Positions 8,732 to 17,502 of a stretch of 34,035 bases of DNA are shown here, piece after piece. The stretch is from an uncultured Francisellaceae bacterium (GTDB lineage: Bacteria > Pseudomonadota > Gammaproteobacteria > UBA6186 > Azoamicaceae): contig CAIJNR010000071.1 in NCBI GenBank assembly GCA_903822055.1, forward strand, positions 1 through 34,035, given 5' to 3'. Numbering within the stretch: position 1 is the stretch's first letter; each line of letters opens with the position of its first letter. The notes under the pieces were generated by a model. That model ran no database searches. It saw only the letters and a program-made list of their open reading frames with translations, and was not told the origin of the DNA. Position numbers and translations under genes: made by a program.

Positions 8732-10522
8732 CTACTCTTTTTTTGGCACTGCAAGCTTAATATGCAACTCTCTAAGCTGTTTTTCGCTTACATTATTGGG
8801 CGCATTCATTAATAAATCTTGAGCACTCTGATTTAAAGGAAAACAAATAACTTCACGTATATTTGGTTCATTAGCAATTAACATTACCATCCTATCTATA
8901 CCTGGCGCTAAGCCACCATGTGGAGGCGCACCAAACTTTAATGCATTTATCAAACCACCAAATTTATCATCTACTGTTTCTTTGCTAAAACCAGCTATAG
9001 CAAATGCATTATACATTATCTCTGGCTTATGATTGCGAATAGCACCACTGGATAGCTCTATACCGTTTACTACAATATCATACTGGAATGCTTTTAGTGC
9101 CAATTGTTTTTCCACAGTATCAGCAGCTAACAAAGCGTCTATTCCACCCTGTGGCATAGAAAATGGGTTGTGGGAGAAATCAATTTTTTTATCCTCAATG
9201 TTCCATTCGTAATAAGGAAAATCAACAATCCAACAAAATTTATAAATATTTTTTTCTATTAAATTTAAATCTTCACCTAATTTAGTACGAATTTTACCAG
9301 CCATTTTAGAAGCGTTATCTACTAATTCACAAACAAAAAATATAGCATCATTATTTTTTAAATCTGCCATAGATTTAATTTGCTGCAATTCATTGTTGGT
9401 TAAAAATTTTGCAACTGGCCCTTTACAGCTGCCATCGTTCTCAAAACATATATAAGCCAACCCTTTAGCTGCTAATTCTGTCTTAGCAAAATCAGTTAAT
9501 TTATCAAAAAAACTCCTAGGAAACTGAGCTGCATTTGGTGCAGGAATAGCCCGCACCACACAATTATTTTTTATTGCTTGTTTAAAAGTTGTAAATTCTG
9601 CTTCTTTAAAAACGGATGTTACGTCTACTATGGATAGTGGGTTCCTTAAGTCAGGTTTATCTGTTCCATACTTTAACATAGAATCGTGATAAGTAATTCT
9701 AGGAAATGGTGTATTGGTTACTTTAAAGTTAGAAAATTTTTCAAATGTACTAAATAACACTGGTTCTATAGTTGCAAAAACATCATCTTGAGTGACAAAG
9801 GACATTTCTATATCTAGTTGATAAAATTCCCCAGGAGCTCTATCAGCTCGTGCATCTTCATCTCTAAAGCAAGGTGCAATTTGAAAATATCTATCAAAAC
9901 CAGACATCATTAATAATTGTTTAAATTGTTGTGGTGCTTGTGGTAGTGCATAAAATTTACCAGGATGCAACCTACTAGGTACTAAGAAATCTCTAGCGCC
10001 TTCTGGTGAACTGGCGGTTAAAATTGGAGTCTGAAACTCCATAAAACCTAAATGAATCATAGATTGTCTAAGATGATATACAATATTATTTCTTAGGATA
10101 ATATTATTGTGCAGTTTTTCGCGTCGCAAATCTAAGAATCGATATTTTAATCTTAATTCTTCTGGAAATTGCGCATCACTATTTACATTTATTGGTAATA
10201 ACTCAGCTACAGATTCTACTAATAACTCTTCTAAGATAACTTCTACATCACCCGTTGCTAAACTAGTGTTAATCGTATCTTGGGATCTAGCAACTACTTT
10301 ACCAACTACCGTAATTACTGTTTCGAAACTTAGTTTGCTAAGAATTGCACATTTTTCTGGCTCTGCTGTAACAATTTGCGTCAACCCAAAATGATCACGC
10401 AAATCAATAAAGCAAACACTACCATGATCACGCCTTCTATGTACCCAACCAGATAGTTTTACTTTTTTATTAATATGAGATTTATTTAACTCATTACAAT
10501 TATGTGTTCTGTATTTATGCAT
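8732..10522 (-). CDS. aspS: Aspartyl-tRNA synthetase, probably non-discriminating (Asp/Asn), alphaproteobacterial type
   Basis: 596-residue class II synthetase with the bacterial order: OB-fold anticodon domain (1-105), catalytic core with motif 2 FRDED (219-223), the bacterial GAD insertion, and motif 3 GIDRMVML. It charges tRNA-Asp and probably tRNA-Asn. His33 in RRRDHG replaces the Leu of E. coli and is the known mark of non-discriminating enzymes; the nearby gatCAB operon would convert Asp-tRNA-Asn to Asn-tRNA-Asn. The start [12 protein letters not shown] and the [17 protein letters not shown] block (226-242) resemble Rickettsiales enzymes rather than gammaproteobacterial ones, which read ADRQPEFTQIDIE. 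This suggests gene replacement by transfer. It is transcribed toward dotL with no terminator in the five-base gap. Confidence 0.96.
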   Translation of the reverse strand: MHKYRTHNCNELNKSHINKKVKLSGWVHRRRDHGSVCFIDLRDHFGLTQIVTAEPEKCAILSKLSFETVITVVGKVVARSQDTINTSLATGDVEVILEELLVESVAELLPINVNSDAQFPEELRLKYRFLDLRREKLHNNIILRNNIVYHLRQSMIHLGFMEFQTPILTASSPEGARDFLVPSRLHPGKFYALPQAPQQFKQLLMMSGFDRYFQIAPCFRDEDARADRAPGEFYQLDIEMSFVTQDDVFATIEPVLFSTFEKFSNFKVTNTPFPRITYHDSMLKYGTDKPDLRNPLSIVDVTSVFKEAEFTTFKQAIKNNCVVRAIPAPNAAQFPRSFFDKLTDFAKTELAAKGLAYICFENDGSCKGPVAKFLTNNELQQIKSMADLKNNDAIFFVCELVDNASKMAGKIRTKLGEDLNLIEKNIYKFCWIVDFPYYEWNIEDKKIDFSHNPFSMPQGGIDALLAADTVEKQLALKAFQYDIVVNGIELSSGAIRNHKPEIMYNAFAIAGFSKETVDDKFGGLINALKFGAPPHGGLAPGIDRMVMLIANEPNIREVICFPLNQSAQDLLMNAPNNVSEKQLRELHIKLAVPKKE

Positions 10523-10590
10523 ATACTAATCCAAAAGAAAGTAATTATATTAAATAATATAACAAAGTCCAACTGTCTTTCTTATGAATC

Positions 10591-10900
10591 CATGGCCGTC
10601 CAGCATATGCGTCAAGCGAACAGTTATTTAGGCCTCACCCAAACACTTTCAACTATAAGTCACGCTTACCACAGCCCTCTCCAGCTAACGCTGGTAGAGG
10701 GCTGAAACATTGTTATCATTAGATATTTTTTGCTATATTTTCCAGGATTTTTTTATAAGATATATTGAATCTTTATTAATATTAATGTTTCCGCCCTCTA
10801 CCAGCGTTAGCTGGAGAGGGCTGTGGTAAGCGTGACTTATAGTTGAGAGTGTTTGGGTGAGGCCTAAACTAACAAATCAACTGTTCGCTGAACGACCATG
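10591..10900. repeat. 310-bp palindromic element (family C, MITE/REPIN-like)
   Basis: This fills the 412-base gap between aspS and the next gene (10523-10934). The core arms 10627-10710 and 10785-10868 are inverted copies of 84 nt with two mismatches by hand alignment, around a 74-nt AT-rich spacer. Similarity continues outward more weakly (the shared 10-mer GCGAACAGTT and terminal CATGG). The inner end of each arm is itself a hairpin (GCCCTCT, CCAGC, loop TAAC, GCTGG, T bulge, AGAGGGC). The arms are much richer in GC than the surroundings. No transposase is encoded. It could act as a two-way terminator for aspS and its neighbour. Confidence 0.88.
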
Positions 10901-10934
10901 CTATGAATACGTGAATAATATCTGCAAGATAATC

Positions 10935-11159
10935 TTATTGCTTACATTTAGCTTTTGGTGAAGTATTATTAATTTTAATTGCCGAAGTCTCGTTGTTAGT
11001 ATTTTGATTATCAGAAAAATGATCTAATCTATTGGTACGACAACTATACAAGTCACCCAACCAAGTTATGGAGTTGTTAGTTTGATTAATTATTTTATTA
11101 TCAGTATCATATATTTTGGTTAACACATTAATTATTTGTATAAATTCTACTGAATACAT
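10935..11159 (-). CDS. Small hypothetical protein downstream of dotI
   Basis: 74 residues, not recognised. AGGAGA stands eight bases before the ATG, the best ribosome site in this stretch, and supports a real gene. The protein is polar and rich in Asn, Thr, Ile and Asp, with a helix-like start (VEFIQIINVLTKIYD) and a basic end (SPKAKCKQ); Cys occurs at two sites. There is no signal peptide or membrane helix. It lies 152 bases after dotI on the same strand, so it could be read with dotI or from its own promoter; a 16-bp palindrome lies between the two. It ends 34 bases before the palindromic element. Confidence 0.5.
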   Translation of the reverse strand: MYSVEFIQIINVLTKIYDTDNKIINQTNNSITWLGDLYSCRTNRLDHFSDNQNTNNETSAIKINNTSPKAKCKQ

Positions 11160-11254
11160 AAATTTATTCTCCTATATAATAAACTGTTAATAACTCAACG
11201 ATGTATGAAATATACTGTATTATTTTAGGATAATTATAAAAATTTTCTTGATAT

Positions 11255-11270
11255 TTTGATAATTATCAAA
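11255..11270. promoter_or_regulatory. Perfect 16-bp palindrome, possible operator
   Basis: TTTGATAATTATCAAA is perfectly symmetric and lies about 95 bases upstream of the 74-residue gene, in the dotI 3' spacer. The inner GATAAT/ATTATC overlap recalls half-sites bound by Fur, but the spacing is not that of a standard Fur box. It may be chance in AT-rich DNA. Confidence 0.3.
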
Positions 11271-11311
11271 TCATTTACTTTATGCCAGTAGCTAACCAAT
11301 TTTTTTATCCG

Positions 11312-12241
11312 TTAGTGAGAACTATGATTATCTTGATTAGGTGTCGTCTCTGGACTGATTGCAGCATTATTGTCTTGATTAGGTGTCGTCTCTGGGCTTG
11401 TTGAAACATTGTTATCTTGATTAGGCGTCACTGGACTTGTTGAAATATTGTTATCTTGGTTAGGTGTCACTTGACTCGTTGAAACATTGTTATCTTGGTT
11501 AGGTGTCACTGGACTTGTTGAAACACTGTTATCTTGATTATTCGGAACAATAGAATTACTGGTAGCCATAGGAATAGGAATTAAATTGTGTTCAGGAGCC
11601 TGAACAATTTTAGGTTTTACCTTACCAACACTAGCTAAATCTTGAATTTGAACAATTTTTACTCCCAATGGAGCATATTGCTCTGGCATTCTAACTACTA
11701 AAATATCTAAAGTTAACTCCAAATCCAGTTTAATTTCTTGACTACGAAATTTTAAAATAAATGGCAAAGCTATTTCCCAAGCATACCTACCATCCACCAC
11801 CCCATCTTTAACAATTCTAGGAGCACCAGTTGGTCTACCAGAAAGAATCATTTTTTTATTAACTACTTGTTGCATATTTTTATGTTCTGTGATCATTTTC
11901 AAATAACTAGCAACACCTATAGAATCAAAATATTCCTCTATTTTTTCGCTAATTTTATTATAATTATGATAATTAAAACTAAAACTCACAATCATAGCCT
12001 CTGTAACCCAATTAAGTAATTCTGCATCCGTTAAACCTGGTTGCTCTAGTGGCATAGTTTCTATTAATTGATCATCTCTTTTAAAAGGAAAATATACTGG
12101 TTCTGGATCTGCTTGATATTGCATTACTATAAATACAATTAAACTGCCTAAAAAAATTAATTGTAAAAATATAACTAAACGCAACCAGCCCAAAGAATCC
12201 CTGGCAAACATATTTTTATGAGTAATAGTAATTTCCGACAT
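11312..12241 (-). CDS. dotI: Dot/Icm inner-membrane protein DotI (IcmL) with repeat tail
   Basis: 309 residues. DotI is a bitopic inner-membrane protein of the type IVB system, forming rings in the membrane with DotJ near the channel. The sequence has a short cytoplasmic start, one membrane helix (about 20-42), and a periplasmic IcmL domain with the W-V-x-E-A...FNYHNY segment (78-94) and GRYAWEIALP (151-160). After about residue 230 comes a 75-residue tail of 13-14-residue repeats (consensus NQDNNVSTSPVTP), which Legionella DotI lacks. AGGG stands six bases before the ATG. It starts 17 bases after the stop of the IcmL-like gene upstream, so the two form an operon. Confidence 0.88.
   Translation of the reverse strand: MSEITITHKNMFARDSLGWLRLVIFLQLIFLGSLIVFIVMQYQADPEPVYFPFKRDDQLIETMPLEQPGLTDAELLNWVTEAMIVSFSFNYHNYNKISEKIEEYFDSIGVASYLKMITEHKNMQQVVNKKMILSGRPTGAPRIVKDGVVDGRYAWEIALPFILKFRSQEIKLDLELTLDILVVRMPEQYAPLGVKIVQIQDLASVGKVKPKIVQAPEHNLIPIPMATSNSIVPNNQDNSVSTSPVTPNQDNNVSTSQVTPNQDNNISTSPVTPNQDNNVSTSPETTPNQDNNAAISPETTPNQDNHSSH
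11315..11539 (-). repeat. Tandem repeats coding the DotI tail
   Basis: About five and a half units of 39-42 bases, each coding NQDN(N/S)VSTSPVTP or the 14-residue NQDNNxxxSPETTP. The last units are the longer type, so the array has expanded by at least two kinds of duplication. All units keep the reading frame, which argues for selection on the protein. Confidence 0.9.
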
Positions 12242-12258
12242 AATCTACCCTATTCTAG

Positions 12259-12984
12259 CTAAACTCTTGGCTCCAAGTTAACTACAACAATAGACAAACC
12301 AAAAAATGGAGATTGCAAAGTGCTTACTCGTAAAACCCATAATTTAGCAGTAACTTTTTGAATTAACGGTTCATCAGTAATATTTTCATAAAAGATATCA
12401 ACTGGTACAAAAATTTGCCATGCATAACGATTATTAACAACGCCAACTTTTTTAAGCACTGGCTCGCTAACAATATTAGCACGAACCACCCTCATACCGT
12501 CTTTAATGCTTTCTAGATTTTTAGATTCAAATAACGCCTTCATAAACAATTCGTGCGCACCTGATGCAAAATAATTACGTAAATCCTGTAAAGTACGACG
12601 ATAATTAATATAATCATAATCAAACATTGTAAGAACCACTTGTTTAACCCAATATAACACTAATGCATTATTACTATCTGGGTCCAAAGTATTTACATTA
12701 ATTTTTGGCTGATCAAGTAAAAATCCCTGATTATCGGTTAAAAGCCCACTTAATTTTAAATGGTTAACGTTTAATGGTGGCATATCTATAAGAATTCCAT
12801 CTGGAGTAGTTGGAAAATATCTAGAACCACTTGTTGCTTTTTGTTGATAATAATAAAAACTTATAACCAATGCTAACAACGTTATAGCTAAACAATTAGC
12901 GGCTATAATTGAACGATAATTATGGAAATAAAAACTATTTCTGACATTAATGATATCTAAACCGCTTTCAATTTTATTATCCAA
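12259..12984 (-). CDS. Second DotI/IcmL-family protein, in the dotJ (icmM) position
   Basis: 241 residues. One membrane helix (about 25-46) follows a short cytoplasmic start, then a periplasmic domain of the IcmL type: LYWVKQVVLTMFDYDYINYRR resembles the matching part of DotI, as does NNRYAWQIFVP near residue 190. It lies directly upstream of dotI, where Legionella has dotJ, a short DotI-like protein without the periplasmic domain. It is thus either a DotJ orthologue that kept the domain, or an extra IcmL copy of the kind seen in Coxiella. Translation must begin at TTG (12984): an in-frame stop lies seven codons upstream and no ATG precedes the helix. No clear ribosome site is seen. Confidence 0.8.
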   Translation of the reverse strand: MDNKIESGLDIINVRNSFYFHNYRSIIAANCLAITLLALVISFYYYQQKATSGSRYFPTTPDGILIDMPPLNVNHLKLSGLLTDNQGFLLDQPKINVNTLDPDSNNALVLYWVKQVVLTMFDYDYINYRRTLQDLRNYFASGAHELFMKALFESKNLESIKDGMRVVRANIVSEPVLKKVGVVNNRYAWQIFVPVDIFYENITDEPLIQKVTAKLWVLRVSTLQSPFFGLSIVVVNLEPRV

Positions 12985-13006
12985 GGGAGTTATCCATATG
13001 CTTCAC

Positions 13007-13104
13007 GTTAGACCCTGCAGAACTCGTACATTTTTCACTCGCGTACGCGGCAAGCTACACTCAAGCAAACTCTCGTTTAAAAGTACAAGTTCTGCAGGCC
13101 TAAC
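13007..13104. repeat. Palindromic element, family B copy 1
   Basis: The ends form a stem (GTTAG..CCTGCAGAACT-GTAC paired with GTAC-AGTTCTGCAGG..CTAAC). The middle (TTTTTCACTCGCGTACGCG, then CTCAAGCA and CTCGTTTAAAAGTACAAG) is shared with the copy at 22345-22447. It lies between the divergent icmL-like gene and gatC, just upstream of both. Confidence 0.8.
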
Positions 13105-13209
13105 TATTAATTATAAGTATATTATGGATTATTTATTTATAGAATGTATATATAAATTATGTTAAATTTATTTTTTTAATTTATCAGTCAATAAATAGAG
13201 TTAATCAAT

Positions 13210-13521
13210 ATGTCAATTACTGAACAAGATATTCAAAAATTAGCAGAGCTGGCTAAATTAGATATACACACCAACAACACTGATTTTAGCAATAAATTAA
13301 CTGACAATTTAAACAATATTTTAAAATTATTTGAACAACTTCATGCTGTTGATACAACCAATATCGAGCCAATGATCCATGCTGATGATAACGCTAAACA
13401 ACGCTTGCGAGCAGATCTTGTAACTGAAAATAATGTTCGTGATATTATGCAACAGATTGCCCCACCAAACAGTATAGATGGCGGGCTTTATTTAGTCCCA
13501 AAAGTTATAGAAAACAACTAA
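13210..13521 (+). CDS. gatC: Asp/Glu-tRNA amidotransferase subunit C
   Basis: 103-residue stabilising subunit of GatCAB, which wraps around the GatA/GatB interface. It has the family pattern: ITEQDIQKLAELAKLDI at the start, NNILKLFEQLHAVDTTNIEPM in the middle, then QRLRADLVTENN and the closing GLYLVPKVIE. The last block is the gamma/betaproteobacterial form, unlike the alphaproteobacterial one, in contrast to aspS. It is first in the gatCAB operon, with gatA 36 bases on. Upstream is a family B palindrome and an AT-rich stretch that should hold the promoter. Confidence 0.95.
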   Translation: MSITEQDIQKLAELAKLDIHTNNTDFSNKLTDNLNNILKLFEQLHAVDTTNIEPMIHADDNAKQRLRADLVTENNVRDIMQQIAPPNSIDGGLYLVPKVIENN

Positions 13522-13557
13522 CTAACAATTAATAAACAAAGCACCAGGTAAAACTAT

Positions 13558-15018
13558 ATGCTAAATAAAACTATTGAAGAATTATCGATCAGCTTAGCTA
13601 AAAAAGAATTTTCTAGTCTAGAATTAACTAGTTTTTTTTTAGAACGTATTTCAAAATTACAAAAAAAATTAAATAGTTTTATTACTATTACTAAAGATTT
13701 AGCAATAGATTCTGCTAAAAAAGCAGATTTAATTTTAGCTAAAAAACAAAACAATATTCCTCCATTAACTGGTATCCCTATCGCCCATAAAGATATTTTT
13801 TGCACTAATGGAATTAAAACAAGTTGTGCTTCCAAAATGTTAGATAATTTTGTTGCACCTTACGATGCAACAGTTGTTACTAGATTACATGATCAAAATA
13901 CTATAATGCTAGGCAAAACCAATATGGATGAATTTGCTATGGGTGCTAGCAACGAAACTAGCTATTTTGGTCCAACCTGTAATCCTTGGGATCTAAATAA
14001 AGTAACTGGCGGATCATCTGGCGGTTCCGCTGCATGTGTTGCAGCTAGGCTAGCACCAGGAGCAACTGGCACAGATACAGGTGGTTCTATTCGTCAACCA
14101 GCTGCTTTTTGTGGAATTACTGGTTTAAAACCCACTTACGGCAGAATATCTCGTTATGGAATGGTAGCCTTTGCCTCTAGCCTTGATCAAGCAGGTCCAA
14201 TGGCCAAAACTGCCAAAGATTGCGCTATGTTACTACAACATATGGCAGGAATTGACCCAAAAGACTCAACAAGCACAGATCTAAAAGTTCCAGATTATTT
14301 AGAAAAAATAAACAATGATCTTTCTGGGATCAAAATTGGCTGTCCAAAACAATTTTTTGATAACAATTTAAATAGCTCCATTGCTGAATTAATAAATAAT
14401 GCTATAACTCAATATCAAAAGTTAGGCTGCACTATCAAAACCATAGATTTACCTAATGCTAACCTAGCCATACCAGCCTATTACATTATTGCCCCAGCAG
14501 AATGTTCTTCTAATTTATCCAGGTATGATGGGGTTCGTTTTGGTTACCGTTACGAACAAGCTACTAACTTAGATGAATTATATAAAAAATCCAGATCAAT
14601 CGGCTTCGGCACCGAAGTCAAGCGTCGTATTTTAATTGGTACCTATGTGCTATCTTCAGGTTATTATGACGCTTATTATATAAAAGCCCAAAAGGCTCGT
14701 CGTTTAATTGCTAATGATTTTAAAGCAGCCTTTAAAGATGTTGATGTCATAATAGCACCAACCGCACCAGAAACAGCTTTTGGTTTTGGAGAAAAATCTG
14801 CTGATCCAGTTAAAATGTATTTATCAGATATTTATACTTGTAATGTAAATTTAGCAGGATTACCTGCAATATCTATCCCAGTTGGATTTAGTAATAAGTT
14901 ACCAGTTGGTATGCAAGTTATTGGTAATTATTGGCAAGAAGATTTAATTTTAAATTGTGCTCATAAATATCAACAAGTAACTAATTGGCACTCAGAAATA
15001 CCGCCTGAAATTAAATAA
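13558..15018 (+). CDS. gatA: Asp/Glu-tRNA amidotransferase subunit A
   Basis: 486-residue amidase-family subunit that releases ammonia from glutamine for transfer to Asp-tRNA-Asn or Glu-tRNA-Gln. The catalytic triad is complete: Lys78 in PIAHKDIF, Ser153 in GGSSGGSAA, and Ser177 in [11 protein letters not shown]. Length and the [13 protein letters not shown] and [12 protein letters not shown] blocks are standard. AGGT stands about nine bases before the ATG. Sequence style is gammaproteobacterial ([19 protein letters not shown]). It is followed by gatB after 16 bases. Confidence 0.97.
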   Translation: MLNKTIEELSISLAKKEFSSLELTSFFLERISKLQKKLNSFITITKDLAIDSAKKADLILAKKQNNIPPLTGIPIAHKDIFCTNGIKTSCASKMLDNFVAPYDATVVTRLHDQNTIMLGKTNMDEFAMGASNETSYFGPTCNPWDLNKVTGGSSGGSAACVAARLAPGATGTDTGGSIRQPAAFCGITGLKPTYGRISRYGMVAFASSLDQAGPMAKTAKDCAMLLQHMAGIDPKDSTSTDLKVPDYLEKINNDLSGIKIGCPKQFFDNNLNSSIAELINNAITQYQKLGCTIKTIDLPNANLAIPAYYIIAPAECSSNLSRYDGVRFGYRYEQATNLDELYKKSRSIGFGTEVKRRILIGTYVLSSGYYDAYYIKAQKARRLIANDFKAAFKDVDVIIAPTAPETAFGFGEKSADPVKMYLSDIYTCNVNLAGLPAISIPVGFSNKLPVGMQVIGNYWQEDLILNCAHKYQQVTNWHSEIPPEIK

Positions 15019-15034
15019 CGGAGTTAATAAAAAT

Positions 15035-16492
15035 ATGAATAGTAATTCACAAAATACTGAATGGGAAGCAGTTATAGGTTTAGAAGTTCATGCTCAATTA
15101 ACAACTAAATCAAAAATTTTTTCAGGTGCTGCAACTGATTTCGGAAAAGAACCAAACACTCAAGCATGCGCTATTGATTTAGGATTACCTGGGGTATTAC
15201 CAGTATTAAATACAGCAGTTATTACTATGGCAGTAAAATTTGGACTAGCCACAAATGCTACTATTGCTAAAAAATCTGTTTTTGCTAGAAAAAATTATTT
15301 TTATCCAGATTTACCAAAAGGTTATCAAATTAGCCAATTTGAAGAACCAATAATAATAAACGGCCATTTAAATATCACAACTAAAGATAATATTCAAAAA
15401 AAAATTCGTATTACTAGAGCCCATTTAGAAGAAGATGCTGGAAAATCTTTACACGAAGATTTTCATGGATGTACTGGAGTAGATTTAAATCGTGCTGGCA
15501 CTCCATTAATCGAAATTGTTTCAGAACCAGATTTACGTTCTGCTTCAGACGCTATTAGTTATTTAAAAACATTGCATTCCTTAGTTAAGTATTTAGATAT
15601 TTGTGATGGCAATATGCAAGAAGGATCTTTTCGTTGTGATGCTAATGTCTCCGTACGCCCAATAGGCGTTCAAACCTTAGGTACAAGAGTAGAAATAAAA
15701 AATCTTAATTCATTCAAATTTATTGAAAAAGCTATAAATTACGAAATTGAAAGACAAATCAATGTTATAACCAGTGGTAAAAAAGTTTCACAAGAAACAA
15801 GATTATATGATGTTGCTAACAATATGACTAAATTAATGCGTTCCAAAGAAGAAACTAATGACTATCGCTATTTTCCAGATCCAGATTTACTCCCAGTATA
15901 CTTAGACGAACAATTTATAAATGATGTTAGAGAAACTTTACCAGAATTACCTCAAAAAAAAGCTGAACGTTTTATTAAACAATATGCTTTATCTGAATAT
16001 GAAGCAGCATTATTAACTGTAAGCCGAGACCTAGCAAATTTTTATGAAGATACTGTCAAAAATACTAATCAAGCCAAATTAAGTGCTAATTGGATTTCTG
16101 GGGAATTACTAGCTGCATTAAATAAACATGATTTAGAAATTAATAATTCTCCCATTACTCCACAAATTTTAGCTAAATTAATAAATCGTATATCTGATAA
16201 TACTATTTCTGGAAAAATTGCTAAACAAGTATTTGAAATTGCATGGGAAACTAAAGACGATCCAGACTTAATTATTAAACAACACAATTTAATTCAAGTT
16301 ACTGATCAATCTACTATAGAAAAACTTATAGAACAAATTATAAGTAATTTTCCAGAACAAGCAGCAGAATATAGAAATGGGAAAGATAAATTATTCGGAT
16401 TTTTCGTTGGCCAAATAATGAAAGAAAGTAAAGGTAAAGCCAATCCAGATCTAGTCAATCAATTGTTAAAACAAAAATTAGATTCTAAATAA
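15035..16492 (+). CDS. gatB: Asp/Glu-tRNA amidotransferase subunit B
   Basis: 485 residues. GatB binds the mischarged tRNA, phosphorylates the side-chain carboxylate with ATP, and receives ammonia from GatA. The N-terminus has the family mark [13 protein letters not shown], followed by [27 protein letters not shown], the nucleotide-site block [18 protein letters not shown], and [18 protein letters not shown]. The C-terminal YqeY-like helical domain that contacts tRNA closes with [21 protein letters not shown] lies upstream of the ATG. Its last 15 bases overlap the end of the convergent membrane-barrel gene. Confidence 0.97.
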   Translation: MNSNSQNTEWEAVIGLEVHAQLTTKSKIFSGAATDFGKEPNTQACAIDLGLPGVLPVLNTAVITMAVKFGLATNATIAKKSVFARKNYFYPDLPKGYQISQFEEPIIINGHLNITTKDNIQKKIRITRAHLEEDAGKSLHEDFHGCTGVDLNRAGTPLIEIVSEPDLRSASDAISYLKTLHSLVKYLDICDGNMQEGSFRCDANVSVRPIGVQTLGTRVEIKNLNSFKFIEKAINYEIERQINVITSGKKVSQETRLYDVANNMTKLMRSKEETNDYRYFPDPDLLPVYLDEQFINDVRETLPELPQKKAERFIKQYALSEYEAALLTVSRDLANFYEDTVKNTNQAKLSANWISGELLAALNKHDLEINNSPITPQILAKLINRISDNTISGKIAKQVFEIAWETKDDPDLIIKQHNLIQVTDQSTIEKLIEQIISNFPEQAAEYRNGKDKLFGFFVGQIMKESKGKANPDLVNQLLKQKLDSK

Positions 16493-17209
16493 TATTCCAA
16501 CAGATATAGTATACGCATCTTTAAATGGTTTATTATTAGGCTCACCTGGATCTCTAAATCTTATTTTGGAATATTGATCAAAGTACCCCATAGCTCTAAT
16601 TGCAGAATTACTACCCAATAAATAACGTATTCCAACTCCAGCCCTAGCTATAGTATTAGTTTTAGTAACAATTTGTTTAAAAGTTACACCATTTCCTTCA
16701 AGATCAGTTGCGATAAATGTTACATTAGGACGAACAAAACTAATACCAATTGCTGACACTATACTTAATTTATCATAAAAATTTGTAAAAAAATTAAGAT
16801 CAAAGTGAGTGTTTCTAAATCTGACTTGTCCATTAAATTTTTTTGGTGCATCTAAGGTTGTTCCAAAAAAAGTATCACCTGTTGATAAAACACTTTCTTT
16901 AGATCTTCTAGTAGTTGATAAATAACCAATTTCTAACATAATACTTTCCAAGTTATAACCAATATAAAAATTAGAACCAGGTTTAGAGCTTCTAAAAATT
17001 TTACCATAATCACTTCTGGCACCCACAAAAGTATAAATACCATCCATTCCAAAACTATATTTATCAACTTCACTAGCAGACGGTTTAGATAATTCTGATA
17101 AATCAAATAAATCTTTAGCATGAGCAGACTGATGAACTACATTTAAACTAATAAACGCAAGTCCGATTAGAAAATCTAAAAAATATTTATATCCTCTTTT
17201 AAAATCCAT
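16478..17209 (-). CDS. Outer-membrane beta-barrel protein (paralogue 1)
   Basis: 243 residues from ATG 17209, chosen because GGAG sits seven bases upstream. A longer frame runs to 17281 but would be translated from the palindromic element. Residues 1-31 form a signal peptide ending QSAHA. The rest has alternating short beta strands ending with hydrophobic residues and the terminal ILFRI, typical of a small 8-stranded barrel of the OmpA/OMP_b-brl type. Surface antigens of Anaplasmataceae (Msp4/P44) have a similar look, but the exact family is not certain. It is clearly related to the gene at 17503-18195: both have GY(L/T)S..R.K, FGT, H.DLN, R.GVG.(R/Q)Y and a KP(F/L)K..Y ending. Its promoter should lie in or beyond the element at 17228-17408. 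Confidence 0.72.
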   Translation of the reverse strand: MDFKRGYKYFLDFLIGLAFISLNVVHQSAHAKDLFDLSELSKPSASEVDKYSFGMDGIYTFVGARSDYGKIFRSSKPGSNFYIGYNLESIMLEIGYLSTTRRSKESVLSTGDTFFGTTLDAPKKFNGQVRFRNTHFDLNFFTNFYDKLSIVSAIGISFVRPNVTFIATDLEGNGVTFKQIVTKTNTIARAGVGIRYLLGSNSAIRAMGYFDQYSKIRFRDPGEPNNKPFKDAYTISVGILFRI

Positions 17210-17227
17210 TTCAAATCTCCATTTAGA

Positions 17228-17408
17228 CATCCACCCGGTGCTTTCGCACCGGCATCCGGTGTGAAGGCGAAGGAGGTACACATTTACATCACAAACACCA
17301 TCAAATTCTTATCATTTTTATAGTATAGAGGTAAAACATAATATTAAAAATCTAATGTACCTCCTTCGCCTTCACACCGGATGCCGGTGCGAAAGCACCG
17401 GGTGGATG
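17228..17408. repeat. Palindromic element pair, family A, 53-bp perfect inverted repeat
   Basis: Arms 17228-17280 and 17356-17408 are exact inverted copies by hand reading, with a 75-nt AT-rich spacer. Each arm contains a hairpin (CCGGTGC, TTTC, GCACCGG). The arms are GC-rich in AT-rich surroundings. It lies between the two barrel genes, upstream of the first. On the minus strand, the spacer holds a TATACT at 17322-17327 that could be the -10 of the gene at 16478-17209. Confidence 0.9.
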
Positions 17409-17409
17409 C

Positions 17410-17446
17410 AAAAAAGGCATTGTTTATCACTAAACAATGCCTTTCT
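17410..17446 (-). terminator. Rho-independent terminator of the second barrel gene
   Basis: On the minus strand, a stem AAGGCATTGTTTA with loop GTGA is closed by TAAACAATGCCTT and followed by a run of T. It lies 57 bases after the stop of the gene at 17503-18195, with the family A element directly beyond. Confidence 0.88.
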
Positions 17447-17502
17447 CGCAACTTCTATCATGTTTACTTGGCAATAGCCAAATAACTTGATTGTTCTTTA
17501 GC

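Noticed and set aside
10502-10705. 67-codon plus-strand ORF
   Set aside because: It is mostly the left arm of the family C palindrome plus antisense aspS start; no ribosome site.
11315-11539. CRISPR-like array
   Set aside because: The repeats are contiguous, coding and lack unique spacers; they encode the DotI tail.
12950-13165. 71-codon plus-strand ORF
   Set aside because: It consists of the family B element and antisense DNA of the IcmL-like gene; composition does not look like protein.
17210-17281. N-terminal extension of the first barrel protein
   Set aside because: It would be translated from the palindromic arm; a good ribosome site and a signal peptide place the start at 17209.
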